Source of the DNA: Rhizobium binae
Lineage (GTDB): Bacteria; Pseudomonadota; Alphaproteobacteria; Rhizobiales; Rhizobiaceae
Assembly (NCBI RefSeq): GCF_017357225.1
Contig: NZ_CP071604.1
Location: forward strand, 2,421,001 to 2,485,000
DNA length: 64,000 nucleotides
Direction of reading: 5' to 3'
Each line of letters starts with the position of its first letter. Positions within the stretch are counted from its first letter, which is position 1. The notes under the pieces are model-generated. The model saw only the letters and a list, made by a program, of their open reading frames with translations. It did not search any database and was not told the DNA's origin. A program made the position numbers and the translations under genes. Of this stretch, positions 20,958-29,594 are shown piece after piece.

Positions 20958-22228
20958 ACTGGTGTCCGGTTTAAATTTGGTCACCATTGGAGGCTCATCT
21001 GGTGGGGACTGTGTGGTGGCCTGCCGGCGGGTTGCAACAGGCGGTCGATCCTGCGGCGATGCATGAGATTGGCGCGCACCAGGCGGGCGAAGGCGAGCGG
21101 GCTTGTGACGGTGGTCTGGTCGGCCTTGGCCATCTGCAGCAGCAGGTATGCGATCAAAGCGACGGCGATCTGGATGCGCACGGCATTCTCGCTGTTGCCG
21201 AGGAAATGGCGGATTTTCAGCGTCTGCTTGACCCAGCGGAAGAACAGCTCGATCGCCCAGCGGCGCTTGTAGAGCGCGGCGATCTCTTCTGCCGGGGCAT
21301 CGAGATCGTTGGAGAAGATGCGCAATATCTTGCCGGTTTCGATCTGCACACAGATCTCCCGAACCGGCCCGCTCATCGGGTTCCTGCGGCTTTTTGCCAT
21401 GCGCTGCGGCAGAAGGCCGACCCGATCCGACAGGATGGTTCCATCCGGGCTAACCGCTCTTTCCTCGATGACGGCCAATTTGGTATGGGATTTGAGGCGC
21501 GTGACGATGCGGCAGCCGGCGGCATTGAGCTTCGCCCACCAGCCGAAATCGTAATAGCCGAGGTCGAAGACATAGGTGGCGCCTGCCTCGATGGGCATGA
21601 CCTTGGCGGCGGTGATGTCGTTGACATTGGCCGGCGTCACCGCCGCATAGATCGGCCGTTCGGCATTGGCATCGTAGACGACGTGAACCTTGGCGCCACA
21701 GGCCTGATCGGAAAAGCGTGCCCAGTGCGATCCCGCTCCGGAAAGGCGCAGGCTGCTGCTGTCGATTAGATGGACCGCCTCGCCGACGGCCCGCTTGAGC
21801 CCACGCCCGGCGCGGGACACCATCTGCGCGAACAGCTCGGCGAAAACCGCACTCGGGCGCAGGCCATTGGCGTCGGCAAGGGTCGATCGTGACACCGGTT
21901 GGGCGCCGAGATGGTAAAGACCGCTGCTGTGGCTTTGCAGGCCGCCGACGATCTCGCGCAGGCTGACGGCCCCGGAAAGCTGGCCGTAGAGCAGCGCGAC
22001 CAGCTGGCTCTTCGTCGACAGCCGCCGCACGTGCTTGTCGGCCTGATGCTCCTCCACAAGTCTTTCGAAGGCCGCCCACGGAATCCGCTTCAACAGATCA
22101 TGAAAGACGCTATTCTCATGCCGCACGGTGTTGCCCCTCTTTCGTGTCCGGGATTGTCGCCAAACATCCGAATACGAGTAGAATCAACACCGTGCGCCTT
22201 GTCCACCAAATTTAAACCGGACAGCAGT
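20958..22228 (-). mobile_element. IS4-family insertion sequence, complete
   Basis: A 1271-base element. The left end ACTGGTGTCCGG matches the inverted right end ACTGCTGTCCGG, and the inverted repeat continues through TTTAAATTTGGT with one mismatch in 24 bases. Eleven-base direct repeats flank it (20947-20957, 22229-22239), a size usual for IS4-type elements. It carries one intact transposase on the minus strand. Sharp ends and identical duplications suggest a recent insertion. Confidence 0.88.
20981..22126 (-). CDS. IS4 family transposase
   Basis: A 381-residue DDE transposase that appears intact. An N-terminal DUF4372-like region (VFHDLLKRIPWAAFERLV) precedes the catalytic core, with Asp in VHLIDSSSLRLSG, Asp in YVFDLGYYDFGWW and the IS4 YREK signature (Tyr-x2-Arg-x3-Glu-x6-Lys) in YKRRWAIELFFRWVK. 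The start codon is GTG at 22126. It fills most of the element. Confidence 0.9.
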   Translation of the reverse strand: MRHENSVFHDLLKRIPWAAFERLVEEHQADKHVRRLSTKSQLVALLYGQLSGAVSLREIVGGLQSHSSGLYHLGAQPVSRSTLADANGLRPSAVFAELFAQMVSRAGRGLKRAVGEAVHLIDSSSLRLSGAGSHWARFSDQACGAKVHVVYDANAERPIYAAVTPANVNDITAAKVMPIEAGATYVFDLGYYDFGWWAKLNAAGCRIVTRLKSHTKLAVIEERAVSPDGTILSDRVGLLPQRMAKSRRNPMSGPVREICVQIETGKILRIFSNDLDAPAEEIAALYKRRWAIELFFRWVKQTLKIRHFLGNSENAVRIQIAVALIAYLLLQMAKADQTTVTSPLAFARLVRANLMHRRRIDRLLQPAGRPPHSPHQMSLQW

Positions 22229-22300
22229 GGCCTTGAGCCTGGGATCCATGCGATTGCTGCTGTTGGATGCGGGTGTGGATGCTCGGTTCAAGGCCGAGCA
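22229..22300. repeat. Right target-site duplication and adjoining palindromes
   Basis: 22229-22239 is the second GGCCTTGAGCC copy. It continues into TGGGATCCATGC, the right half of the interrupted palindrome. A second hairpin, TGCTCGG (22280-22286) with CCGAGCA (22294-22300), follows. Both resemble dispersed rhizobial intergenic palindromes of the form ATCCxxGG-CTTGA-CCxxGGAT. Confidence 0.6.
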
Positions 22301-22446
22301 CGACGAGGTGGGTCGGTCTGTGGTGGTGAACGCCCATTGATCCCGACGCCTTGGCGGGCTGGAAATAAGTCAAGTCCCCAAAAAGAACCCGCCAACGAAC
22401 TCGGTGTAGACGCTATACGTCCATCGCAATCGAGGGACTCGGGCCT

Positions 22447-23619
22447 TCAAGCCGGCAACCTGTCCTGCTCCGGATCGGCAAACGCCGAAGCCGGCATCGG
22501 CCCCGAGGTCATCAGCGTGAAGTCGAAGGGTGCCTTCAAATCCGGCCCCAGTACATATTGCCGGTGCACACGCAGCTGATCCTTGCGGATCTTGCGATAA
22601 TGTTTGGGCGTCAGCATCTGCTTGACGCGGATCAGGAGCATCTTCGCCGGCGGGGCGTCCGCGTGGCCGCAGACGGCGACAACCGGCACTTTGTAGAAGT
22701 TGATCGAATCCGTCAGGCACTGCACATCGAGCCACGAAATCTCCGGGCAGCGGGCAATCAAGCCGACGCGGGCGCGCAGCAGGCTCGCCGATGACAGCAG
22801 TGCGCATTGCAGAATGGCGCTGCCGAGCGTTGCAAACACCACACGCTTGCCCTTGAAGATCTCCGGCTCCCTTTCCAGCAATATGCCGATGACATGGGCG
22901 GCCACGTTCGATCCCATACTGTGCGAGGAGATCACATACTCCTCCGCCTCTTCGTCAAGCGCCTTGCGCGCGGCGCTGGCCCGCTCTTCCAGCCAATCGT
23001 TGAAATCGGCCCGGTGCATGCGGCCAAGCGCCACCGCCATTGCCCAATCGGCAAAGAGATGCAGCGTGTGGAAGCGTTCGGAAAACGGCAGGAAGGCGAA
23101 GATGAAGAAGCTGAGCGCCACCGGCCCGCTCCAGAGCATGTGCCAGGGTGAAAAACCGAGACCATAGGGCGCGACGGTGATCTGCGCCGTCAGCGCGATT
23201 GCCAGCGCTGTCAGCAGGAACGGAAAGACGAAGAAGAGGCCGAAGCGCCAGGCATGACGGAAATATTGCCGCATGCCGCCTTCGAGCATGATCTGGGCGC
23301 AGCTGCGAAAACCTGCAACAATCTGGCTCAGCGTATTGCCGCTGCGCAGCCTGCGCACGAATATGTCATGATCGACCATGTAGATCCGGCTCTTCGTCTG
23401 CCACGTGGCAGGAGCAGCGCCCGGCCCGGCCGCACCGCTGGTCGTAACCTCGAAACTGAGCGGATCGCTGTCGGCGTCCGGCGCGCCGATCTCGAGCGAA
23501 TAGCCCCAAACGGCGGAACTCTGCCTGGCGGAACGCTCGTAACGTGCCCGGTGGGCGACGCCGTCAAGCGGCTCGAAGCCCGGAAAATGCAGGACGACCC
23601 GCTTTCTTATCAGTCTCAT
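22447..23619 (-). CDS. Membrane-anchored alpha/beta hydrolase-like protein
   Basis: A 390-residue protein. Residues 1-12 (MRLIRKRVVLHF-PGFE) form the first strand of an alpha/beta hydrolase. Two hydrophobic segments lie around residues 120-165 (FGLFFVFPFLLTALAIAL and LWSGPVALSFFIFAFLPF). The nucleophile elbow SHSMG is in EYVISSHSMGSNVAAHVIG. The start is ATG at 23619, with a GAAAGAG ribosome-binding site, rather than the longer open frame to 23745. Substrate is unknown. It lies between the IS element and grxD but shows no sign of being part of the IS. Confidence 0.75.
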   Translation of the reverse strand: MRLIRKRVVLHFPGFEPLDGVAHRARYERSARQSSAVWGYSLEIGAPDADSDPLSFEVTTSGAAGPGAAPATWQTKSRIYMVDHDIFVRRLRSGNTLSQIVAGFRSCAQIMLEGGMRQYFRHAWRFGLFFVFPFLLTALAIALTAQITVAPYGLGFSPWHMLWSGPVALSFFIFAFLPFSERFHTLHLFADWAMAVALGRMHRADFNDWLEERASAARKALDEEAEEYVISSHSMGSNVAAHVIGILLEREPEIFKGKRVVFATLGSAILQCALLSSASLLRARVGLIARCPEISWLDVQCLTDSINFYKVPVVAVCGHADAPPAKMLLIRVKQMLTPKHYRKIRKDQLRVHRQYVLGPDLKAPFDFTLMTSGPMPASAFADPEQDRLPA

Positions 23620-23783
23620 TCCACTCTTTCGGCCGGGCCAATGGCCGGCATGTTCATGCGATCCGGCTGCTGTGCCGCCGATCTCGGCGAAAAAGCAGGT
23701 ATGGACTCGAAGGCGTCTTGCTAACCGAACTCTTCCGGAATTCAATAGCAGTCATGTCATTTCCATCGTGAACGGAGGGGTTT

Positions 23784-24014
23784 GTGGCTGATCTTGTCAA
23801 AGAATTGATATCAGGCGTCGTCGACAGCGTATTGAAAGAAATCCTGAGAAAAACCACCGGCCGCATCACGACCAAGCGCAGGCGGCGCAAGACGCGCCCC
23901 GCTGCAACAACGGCTGCCGCCCGAAAGACGACCTCCGCCAAGCGCAAACCCGCCCGTAAACAGGTCAGCAAGCGACGCACGGCTGCCGGGCGCAGCCGCC
24001 AGCGCCGGAGCTGA
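23784..24014 (+). CDS. Small very basic protein, possible nucleic-acid binder
   Basis: A 76-residue protein with a GTG start. The first 25 residues (ADLVKELISGVVDSVLKEIL) form an amphipathic helix. The remaining 50 are almost all Arg, Lys, Ala and Thr (TTKRRRRKTR, KRKPARKQVSKRR), resembling the tails of histone H1-like proteins. Such a composition suggests binding to DNA or RNA, but no defined domain is visible. It faces the hydrolase gene across a 164-base divergent gap. Confidence 0.6.
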   Translation: MADLVKELISGVVDSVLKEILRKTTGRITTKRRRRKTRPAATTAAARKTTSAKRKPARKQVSKRRTAAGRSRQRRS

Positions 24015-24134
24015 GACGTGACGCATTTCATCCGCCCGCCGAGCGCCGCCCCCTCGACGGTGTCGAAATCGACCGGATGCAGGCTCATCTGGCCGGACAA
24101 CCGTAACGTGGTAGCAACATCGCCGAAGTGGTCT

Positions 24135-24154
24135 GACCAGATTGGTCTTTTTTT
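24135..24154 (+). terminator. Candidate intrinsic terminator upstream of grxD
   Basis: GACCA (24135-24139) pairs with TGGTC (24143-24147) around a three-base loop and is followed by seven T bases. The stem is short. It lies 120 bases after the small basic-protein gene and would insulate grxD. Confidence 0.55.
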
Positions 24155-24250
24155 AGTTTAGGCGTCTGGAATTCCTGCTGTCACATGCTATCTAAGGACA
24201 ACGATTGAAACGGTGGGCCTTTAACCCGCCCGTTGAAAGGATCAGGTTCC

Positions 24251-24586
24251 ATGAGCGGCATTCACGAATTCATCGACAACGAAATCAAGAGCAACGACGT
24301 CGTCCTCTTCATGAAGGGCACGCCGCAGTTTCCGCAATGCGGTTTCTCCGGCCAGGTCGTGCAGATTCTCGATTACATCGGCGTCGACTACAAGGGCATC
24401 AACGTGCTCGCCGATTCGGAGATCCGCCAGGGCATCAAGGATTATTCCAACTGGCCGACGATCCCGCAGCTTTACGTAAAGGGCGAGTTCATCGGTGGCT
24501 GCGACATCGTCCGGGAAATGTTCCAGGCCGGTGAGTTGCAACAGCATCTCCAGGAAAACGGCGTCACCGTTCGCGGCGCCGCCTGA
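24251..24586 (+). CDS. grxD: Monothiol glutaredoxin, Grx4 family
   Basis: A 111-residue protein with the CGFS active site in PQCGFSGQVVQIL (Cys32), the WPTIPQLYVKGEFIGG glutathione-binding stretch and GGCDIVREM. CGFS glutaredoxins carry and transfer [2Fe-2S] clusters and pair with BolA. The start at 24251 follows AAAGGATCAGGTTCC. The gene is on the same strand as bolA, with two other genes and an IS between. Confidence 0.95.
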   Translation: MSGIHEFIDNEIKSNDVVLFMKGTPQFPQCGFSGQVVQILDYIGVDYKGINVLADSEIRQGIKDYSNWPTIPQLYVKGEFIGGCDIVREMFQAGELQQHLQENGVTVRGAA

Positions 24587-24681
24587 CCGGTCACCGGACG
24601 TCCGCCCGGTTTCCAAATCTGTTTCTCGAGTTCGAGGCGCTGCAGCCAGCAGCGCCTTGACCTGTTTATGGGAATTTCATT

Positions 24682-25929
24682 GTGACAGACTCATCACAAG
24701 CCGTGTCCGCGGGCCGCCTGCCCATGGGCAAGCGTGAATTCATCGCGCTCGCCGCCTTCCTGATGGCCGTCAACTCCTTGGCGATCGATATCATGCTGCC
24801 GGCGCTGCAGCAGATCGGGGCGAGTCTGGGCGTCGAGAGCGAAAATCATCGGCAATTCGTCGTCTCCACCTATCTGCTCGGTTTCGGCTGCGCTCAGCTG
24901 TTCTACGGACCGCTCTCCGACCGGTTCGGCCGCCGCACGCCGCTGTTGATAGGTCTCGTCATCTACATCCTGTCCGCCATCAGCATCGTTTTCGTCCCCT
25001 CCTTTGCGGGGTTGCTCGCCCTGCGCTTCCTGCAGGGCGTTGGCTCGGCCGCAACCCGCGTCATCACCGTCTCTATTGTCCGCGATATCTATGGCGGCCG
25101 GCAGATGGCCGAGGTCATGTCGCTGATCATGATGGTCTTCATGATCGTACCGGTGATCGCGCCCGGCACCGGCCAGGTCGTCATGTTCTTCGGCAACTGG
25201 CACCTGATCTTTCTCTTCATTGCCGCCATGGCGACCGGCATCGCCGTCTGGGCTTACATCCGCCTGCCGGAAACTCTGCACCCACAGAATGTCCGCCCCT
25301 TCACTGCCCGTTCGATCTTCGGCGCCTTCAAGCTGGTGCTGACCAATCGCGTCGCGCTCTGCTACACCATCGCCAGCACGTTCATTTTCGGCGCGCTGTT
25401 CGGCTTCATCAATTCCGCCCAGCAGGTCTATGTCGGCATTTACGGTCTCGGCGTCTATTTCCCCGTCGCCTTCGCCGGCGTCGCGATCTTCATGTCGCTG
25501 TCGTCCTTCTTCAACTCGCGCTTCGTCGGCAAGCTCGGCATGCGCCGCCTGTCGCACGGTTCGCTCCTCGGCTTCATCGCCATCAACACCATCTGGCTGA
25601 TCGTCCAAATGGCGAGTTCGGAGCCGATGCCTTTCGCGCTGTTCATCACCTTCTTCGGTCTGGCCATGTTTCAGTTCGGCTGGATCGGCTCGAACTTCAA
25701 CTCGCTCGCCATGGAACCGCTTGGTCACGTCGCCGGCACCGCCTCCTCCGTGCTCGGCTTCATGAGCACGGTCGGCGGCGCCATGATCGGCGCCGGCATC
25801 GGCCAAGCCTTCGACGGCACTGCGCTGCCGATGGTCGCCGGTTATTTCACGGTCTCGATCGTCGGGTTGGTCTTCGTGCTGATTGCTGAAAAGGGCCGCC
25901 TCTTCCAGCAGCACAATCCGGCCGTTTGA
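24682..25929 (+). CDS. Bcr/CflA family multidrug efflux MFS transporter, copy 1
   Basis: A 415-residue inner-membrane transporter with 12 predicted helices. The DIMLPALQQIGASLGV segment and LGFGCAQLFYGPLSDRFGRR (motif A of the major facilitator superfamily) place it in the Bcr/CflA drug-proton antiporter group. The start is GTG at 24682, preceded by GGGAA; an internal ATG at 24724 would remove 14 residues. A paralogue follows 35 bases later in the same direction, and the two are probably co-transcribed. Confidence 0.9.
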   Translation: MTDSSQAVSAGRLPMGKREFIALAAFLMAVNSLAIDIMLPALQQIGASLGVESENHRQFVVSTYLLGFGCAQLFYGPLSDRFGRRTPLLIGLVIYILSAISIVFVPSFAGLLALRFLQGVGSAATRVITVSIVRDIYGGRQMAEVMSLIMMVFMIVPVIAPGTGQVVMFFGNWHLIFLFIAAMATGIAVWAYIRLPETLHPQNVRPFTARSIFGAFKLVLTNRVALCYTIASTFIFGALFGFINSAQQVYVGIYGLGVYFPVAFAGVAIFMSLSSFFNSRFVGKLGMRRLSHGSLLGFIAINTIWLIVQMASSEPMPFALFITFFGLAMFQFGWIGSNFNSLAMEPLGHVAGTASSVLGFMSTVGGAMIGAGIGQAFDGTALPMVAGYFTVSIVGLVFVLIAEKGRLFQQHNPAV

Positions 25930-25964
25930 ACGCCTGACCTCGTCCGTATCCAGGATTTCACCAC

Positions 25965-27245
25965 ATGACGCCGCCGCATAAACCCCACCAGGAAAACCAG
26001 GGCTCCCGCCGTATCGGCATGGGCTTCGGTGAATTCGTCGTCACCATTGCCATCATGACGGCCAGCATCGCCATGGCGATCGACAGCATGCTGCCCGCCT
26101 TGCCGAATATCGGCCGCTCCCTCGGCGTCACCAACACCAACGACGCCCAGCTCATCATCGGCGTGTTCTTTCTCGGCTTCGGCGTTTCGCAGATATTCTT
26201 CGGCAGTCTTTCCGACACGTTCGGCCGCCGCAACATCCTGCTCGGCGGCCTCGCCTGCTATGTCTTCGGCATGTTTGCCGCTGCCGCCACCGGCAGCTTC
26301 GAAATGCTGCTCCTCATGCGCTTTGTGCAGGGCGTCGGCGGTGCGGCGGTCCGCATCACCACCATGGCGATCGTCCGCGACTGCTTCGGCGGCCGCGAAA
26401 TGGCCCGCGTCATGTCCTATGTCATGATCGTCTTCATGATCGTGCCGATCGTGGCGCCCTCGGTGGGCCAGCTCATCATCCTCTACGCCAACTGGCACTG
26501 GATCTTCATGCTGCTCGGCGCCGTCGCCACCATCCTCTTCGTCTGGGCACTTCTGCGGTTGAAGGAATCGCTGCCGCCGGAAGAGCGCCTGCCGCTGTCG
26601 GTCAGCTCGGTCGCGGACGGTTTCAAGACCGTGCTCACCAACCGCATCACATGCGGCTACATGATCGGCCTTACCATGTTCACCGGCGTCATCAGCGCCT
26701 ACGTGATCTCGGTGCAGCAGGTTTTCGGCGAAGTTTACGGCCTCGGCGATTGGCTGCCGATCGCCTTTGCTGCCACCGCCGGCGGCATTGCGGTGGCGAA
26801 TTTCGCCAATGGCTTCTTCGTTCGCAAGTTCGGCATGCGCCGCATTTCGCATGCCGCGCTGCTGATCTTCACGGCACTGTCGGCAGTCGGCCTTCTCATT
26901 GCGCTGGCCGGCAAGGCGGACTTCGCCACAGCCTACGGCATCTTCACCATCGTGCTGATGATGTTTGCCGTGATCGCCACCAATTTCACCGCCATCAGCC
27001 TCGAGCCGATGGGCAATCTCGCCGGGACGGCGACCGCCATCACCGGCTTCGTCTCGACGACGGCAGGCGCCATCCTCGGCGGCCTAGTCGGCCAGATGTT
27101 CAACGGCACGGTGCAGCCTCTCTTTGGCGGCTTCACGCTCTTCGGCATGGTGACGATCGCAGCCACCCTCTGGGCTGAGAACGGTAAGCTCTTCACCCAT
27201 CCCGGAGACAGTCCGCAGCTCGATCCGGGCGCTGCACACTTCTGA
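25965..27245 (+). CDS. Bcr/CflA family multidrug efflux MFS transporter, copy 2
   Basis: A 426-residue, 12-helix major-facilitator transporter. It is closely parallel to the upstream gene: DSMLPALPNIGRSLGV, LGFGVSQIFFGSLSDTFGRR, MAIVRDCFGGREMARVMSY and a LEPMGNLAGTATAITGF stretch near helix 11. The pair looks like an old tandem duplication that has diverged. Substrates are unknown. A CAGGA ribosome-binding site lies 10 bases before the ATG. Confidence 0.9.
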   Translation: MTPPHKPHQENQGSRRIGMGFGEFVVTIAIMTASIAMAIDSMLPALPNIGRSLGVTNTNDAQLIIGVFFLGFGVSQIFFGSLSDTFGRRNILLGGLACYVFGMFAAAATGSFEMLLLMRFVQGVGGAAVRITTMAIVRDCFGGREMARVMSYVMIVFMIVPIVAPSVGQLIILYANWHWIFMLLGAVATILFVWALLRLKESLPPEERLPLSVSSVADGFKTVLTNRITCGYMIGLTMFTGVISAYVISVQQVFGEVYGLGDWLPIAFAATAGGIAVANFANGFFVRKFGMRRISHAALLIFTALSAVGLLIALAGKADFATAYGIFTIVLMMFAVIATNFTAISLEPMGNLAGTATAITGFVSTTAGAILGGLVGQMFNGTVQPLFGGFTLFGMVTIAATLWAENGKLFTHPGDSPQLDPGAAHF

Positions 27246-27279
27246 TATCGAAATCATTGGCGTCAGCGCAAAGACATCG

Positions 27280-27756
27280 ATGAACGACCGAATTCTGATC
27301 AGGCCTTACACGCCGAACGACGCAGACGCGACGATCGAGATTTTTCTGCGCGCCATTCGGGAAGTTTCATCGAAAGACTATTTGCCTGCTCAGATCGAGG
27401 CTTGGGCAAAGGTGGAAGATCGCAGCCTATGGGCGCAGCGCCGGATAAGCAGACCTGGCTGGATCGCGGAAATCGATGGAGCGCCGGTGGGATTTTCCGA
27501 CCTGACCGAAGACGGCTGCCTGGACATGATGTTCGTGCATCCTGAATTCCAGAGGCTCGGTATCGCAAGCCGCCTGTTGAGCAGGGTCGAGAAGGAAGCT
27601 CTGAACCTCGGATTCACACGAATCTATACGGAGGCGAGCCGGACCGCCCGACCCTTTTTCGAGCGCAGGGGTTTCCGCGTGACAACCAGGCAAACCATCG
27701 AAAAACGCGGGCAAAGCCTGGAAAATTTCATCATGGAAAAGCTCTACGCGAAGTAA
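27280..27756 (+). CDS. GNAT family N-acetyltransferase
   Basis: A 158-residue acetyl-CoA-dependent transferase. LIRPYTPNDADATIEIF is the usual N-terminal strand-helix. CLDMMFVHPEFQRLGIASRLLSRVE holds the acetyl-CoA pyrophosphate-binding motif (QRLGIA). RPFFERRGFRVTTRQ is the C-terminal part. The acceptor substrate is unknown. It lies 34 bases behind the second MFS gene. Confidence 0.88.
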   Translation: MNDRILIRPYTPNDADATIEIFLRAIREVSSKDYLPAQIEAWAKVEDRSLWAQRRISRPGWIAEIDGAPVGFSDLTEDGCLDMMFVHPEFQRLGIASRLLSRVEKEALNLGFTRIYTEASRTARPFFERRGFRVTTRQTIEKRGQSLENFIMEKLYAK

Positions 27757-27853
27757 TAGGGTCGAACCACCGATACGCGCGTCGAACACAGCCGGCGTTC
27801 CACGTCGCAGTCTACTGCCGCAAAATCAGTATCCTGCGGCCGGTTTTCGTCGT

Positions 27854-28678
27854 TCAGACCGTGACGACCTCGCGGCGTAGCACCTCCCACGAGGCCCTAT
27901 CGGGGGCGACCAGCAGCCCGCCGTCGAGATGGTGTGGCAGGTAGGCAGAACCGTCGAAACGGGCCGCATGGGCGCCGGCCTCCTGGGAAATCAGCGTACC
28001 GGCCAGATGATCCCAGGGCATCAGCTTGTTGTACATGAGGTAGTGCACATGGCCGCCCGCAAGGGTCCGGTATTCATGGGCAGCGCAGCGATAGTTGGTG
28101 AGGAAGCGCACCTTGGCGAGATTGCCGAGGATTTCGGCCCGCTTCTCCTGTGGCAAGTAGCCGGTGGAGGCCATGCCGACCATCTGGTCGAGCGCCACAG
28201 GCTCGGCCGCGCGCAGCCGCCGCGCTTCGCCATCCGGCCGCCGCAGCCAGGCGCCGCCTCCCTTTTCCGCCATCACCCAATCATCGCCCATCGGATCGTA
28301 AATGATGCCGGCAATCGTCTCTCCGCCTGATATGACGGAGGCCATGACGCCGAAGGCCGGGATGCCGGCGGCAAAATTGAACGTGCCGTCGACCGGATCG
28401 ACGACGATGGCGAGATCGGCATCTGCCAGCCGGCCGAGCAGCGCCGGCTCGGCCGCCACCGTTTCTTCGCCGACGAACAGCGCGCCCGGCCAAAGCCGTT
28501 CGGCTTCCGCCTTGATCATCCGCTCGGCCCGCTCGTCGGCCTCGGTGACGAGGTCGGTCGCCTCGCTCTTGGCGCGCACGTCATCCCGGCCAAGCCGGCG
28601 GAAGCGCGGCAGAATCTCCGCCTTCGCCGCCCGGCGCAAGAGATCGGCAAGAGCGGTCACGTCGACAGTCGCAGTCAT
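27854..28678 (-). CDS. Inositol monophosphatase family protein, copy 1
   Basis: A 274-residue Mg-dependent sugar/nucleotide phosphatase-like protein. FVGEETVAAEP carries the first metal-binding Glu. VVDPVDGTFNFAAGIPAFG is the family signature with the DPVDGT metal site, and MPWDHLAGTLISQEAGAHAA holds the third Asp. It could hydrolyse inositol phosphate, a histidinol-phosphate-type substrate or PAP; sequence alone does not decide. Its ribosome-binding site, AAAGGA, lies inside a 17-base tandem repeat. A paralogue (28719-29546) is directly upstream. Confidence 0.88.
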   Translation of the reverse strand: MTATVDVTALADLLRRAAKAEILPRFRRLGRDDVRAKSEATDLVTEADERAERMIKAEAERLWPGALFVGEETVAAEPALLGRLADADLAIVVDPVDGTFNFAAGIPAFGVMASVISGGETIAGIIYDPMGDDWVMAEKGGGAWLRRPDGEARRLRAAEPVALDQMVGMASTGYLPQEKRAEILGNLAKVRFLTNYRCAAHEYRTLAGGHVHYLMYNKLMPWDHLAGTLISQEAGAHAARFDGSAYLPHHLDGGLLVAPDRASWEVLRREVVTV

Positions 28679-28720
28679 GTCAAATCCTTTCGCGTGTCAA
28701 ATCCTTTCGCGTGTCAAATC
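28679..28720. repeat. Tandem 17-base repeat carrying the ribosome-binding site
   Basis: The unit GTCAAATCCTTTCGCGT occurs at 28679-28695 and 28696-28712, with a third partial copy at 28713-28720. Read on the minus strand, each full unit contains AAAGGA seven bases from its end. The proximal copy is the ribosome-binding site of the phosphatase gene ending at 28678. Confidence 0.9.
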
Positions 28721-29546
28721 AGATGCCGATGATCTCGCGGCGGATCAGCTGCCAGCTGTCCCTGTCGGGTGCGGAGATGATGCCGCCCGTCGTCTCGCCG
28801 GGGCGATAGGGCGTGCCGTCGAATTTCGCGGTATGGCCGCCGGCCTCCTGATGCGCAAGCACGCCGGCAAGGTGATCCCAGGGCATCAGCTTCGCATGGC
28901 CGATGAAATGCAGCTTGCCGGAGGCCGCCATCCAATATTCGTAGGCCGAGCAGTTGAAAGCGAAGGTCATCCTGATCTTCGCCAGGTTGGCGCAGATGCG
29001 CGAGCGATCCGGGTCGTCCATATGGCCCCATGAGATGCCCCCAACCATCTGGTTCAGGGCGGCGGGCTCCGCCACCTTGAGCCTGCTCGACTGGCCGTCC
29101 TGTCGCGTCAGGAAGGCGCCTGCTCCCTTGATCGCCGTCACCGTATCGCCAAGGACGGGATCATGAATGATGCCGGCGACCGTCTCGCCCCTGACGGTGA
29201 CCGCCAGCATCGTCCCGAAGACTGGGAGCCCGGCCGCAAAATTGAAGGTGCCATCGACAGGATCGATGACGAAGGCGAGCTCGGCGTCGGCAAGTCCAGG
29301 AACGACGGACCGGTCGGCGTCATATGCCTCCTCGCCGACGACGAGTGCTGAGGGAAAACGTTCTTTCAGCGCCGCGGTGATCCTATGTTCGGCGAGCACG
29401 TCCGCCTGCGTCACCAGATCGGTCGCCGAGGTCTTTTCCGAAACATCCGCATCGCTGAGATTGCGGAAACGCGGCATGATTTCGACGCGTGCCGCCTCCC
29501 TGACGCTGTCGCCAAGAAAGAGAATATCCTTATCTGAAATGCTCAT
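28719..29546 (-). CDS. Inositol monophosphatase family protein, copy 2
   Basis: A 275-residue paralogue of the next gene with the same metal-site blocks: VVGEEAYDADR, VIDPVDGTFNFAAGLPVFG and MPWDHLAGVLAHQEAGGHTA. The ATG at 29546 has an AGGA ribosome-binding site. The two copies are adjacent, co-oriented and clearly related along their length, so they arose by tandem duplication. Whether they kept the same substrate is unknown. Confidence 0.88.
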   Translation of the reverse strand: MSISDKDILFLGDSVREAARVEIMPRFRNLSDADVSEKTSATDLVTQADVLAEHRITAALKERFPSALVVGEEAYDADRSVVPGLADAELAFVIDPVDGTFNFAAGLPVFGTMLAVTVRGETVAGIIHDPVLGDTVTAIKGAGAFLTRQDGQSSRLKVAEPAALNQMVGGISWGHMDDPDRSRICANLAKIRMTFAFNCSAYEYWMAASGKLHFIGHAKLMPWDHLAGVLAHQEAGGHTAKFDGTPYRPGETTGGIISAPDRDSWQLIRREIIGI

Positions 29547-29594
29547 GCGAAATCCTGTCCTTCATGCAACGACCAGCCTCCCGCAGCGGGCCTT

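Noticed and set aside
24694..25914. 406-codon minus-strand frame inside the first MFS gene
   Set aside because: Charged Asp/Glu/Arg shadow; no domain and no start signal.
28679..28720. Possible CRISPR array
   Set aside because: Units are direct tandem copies without spacers and only 2.5 in number; no cas genes nearby.
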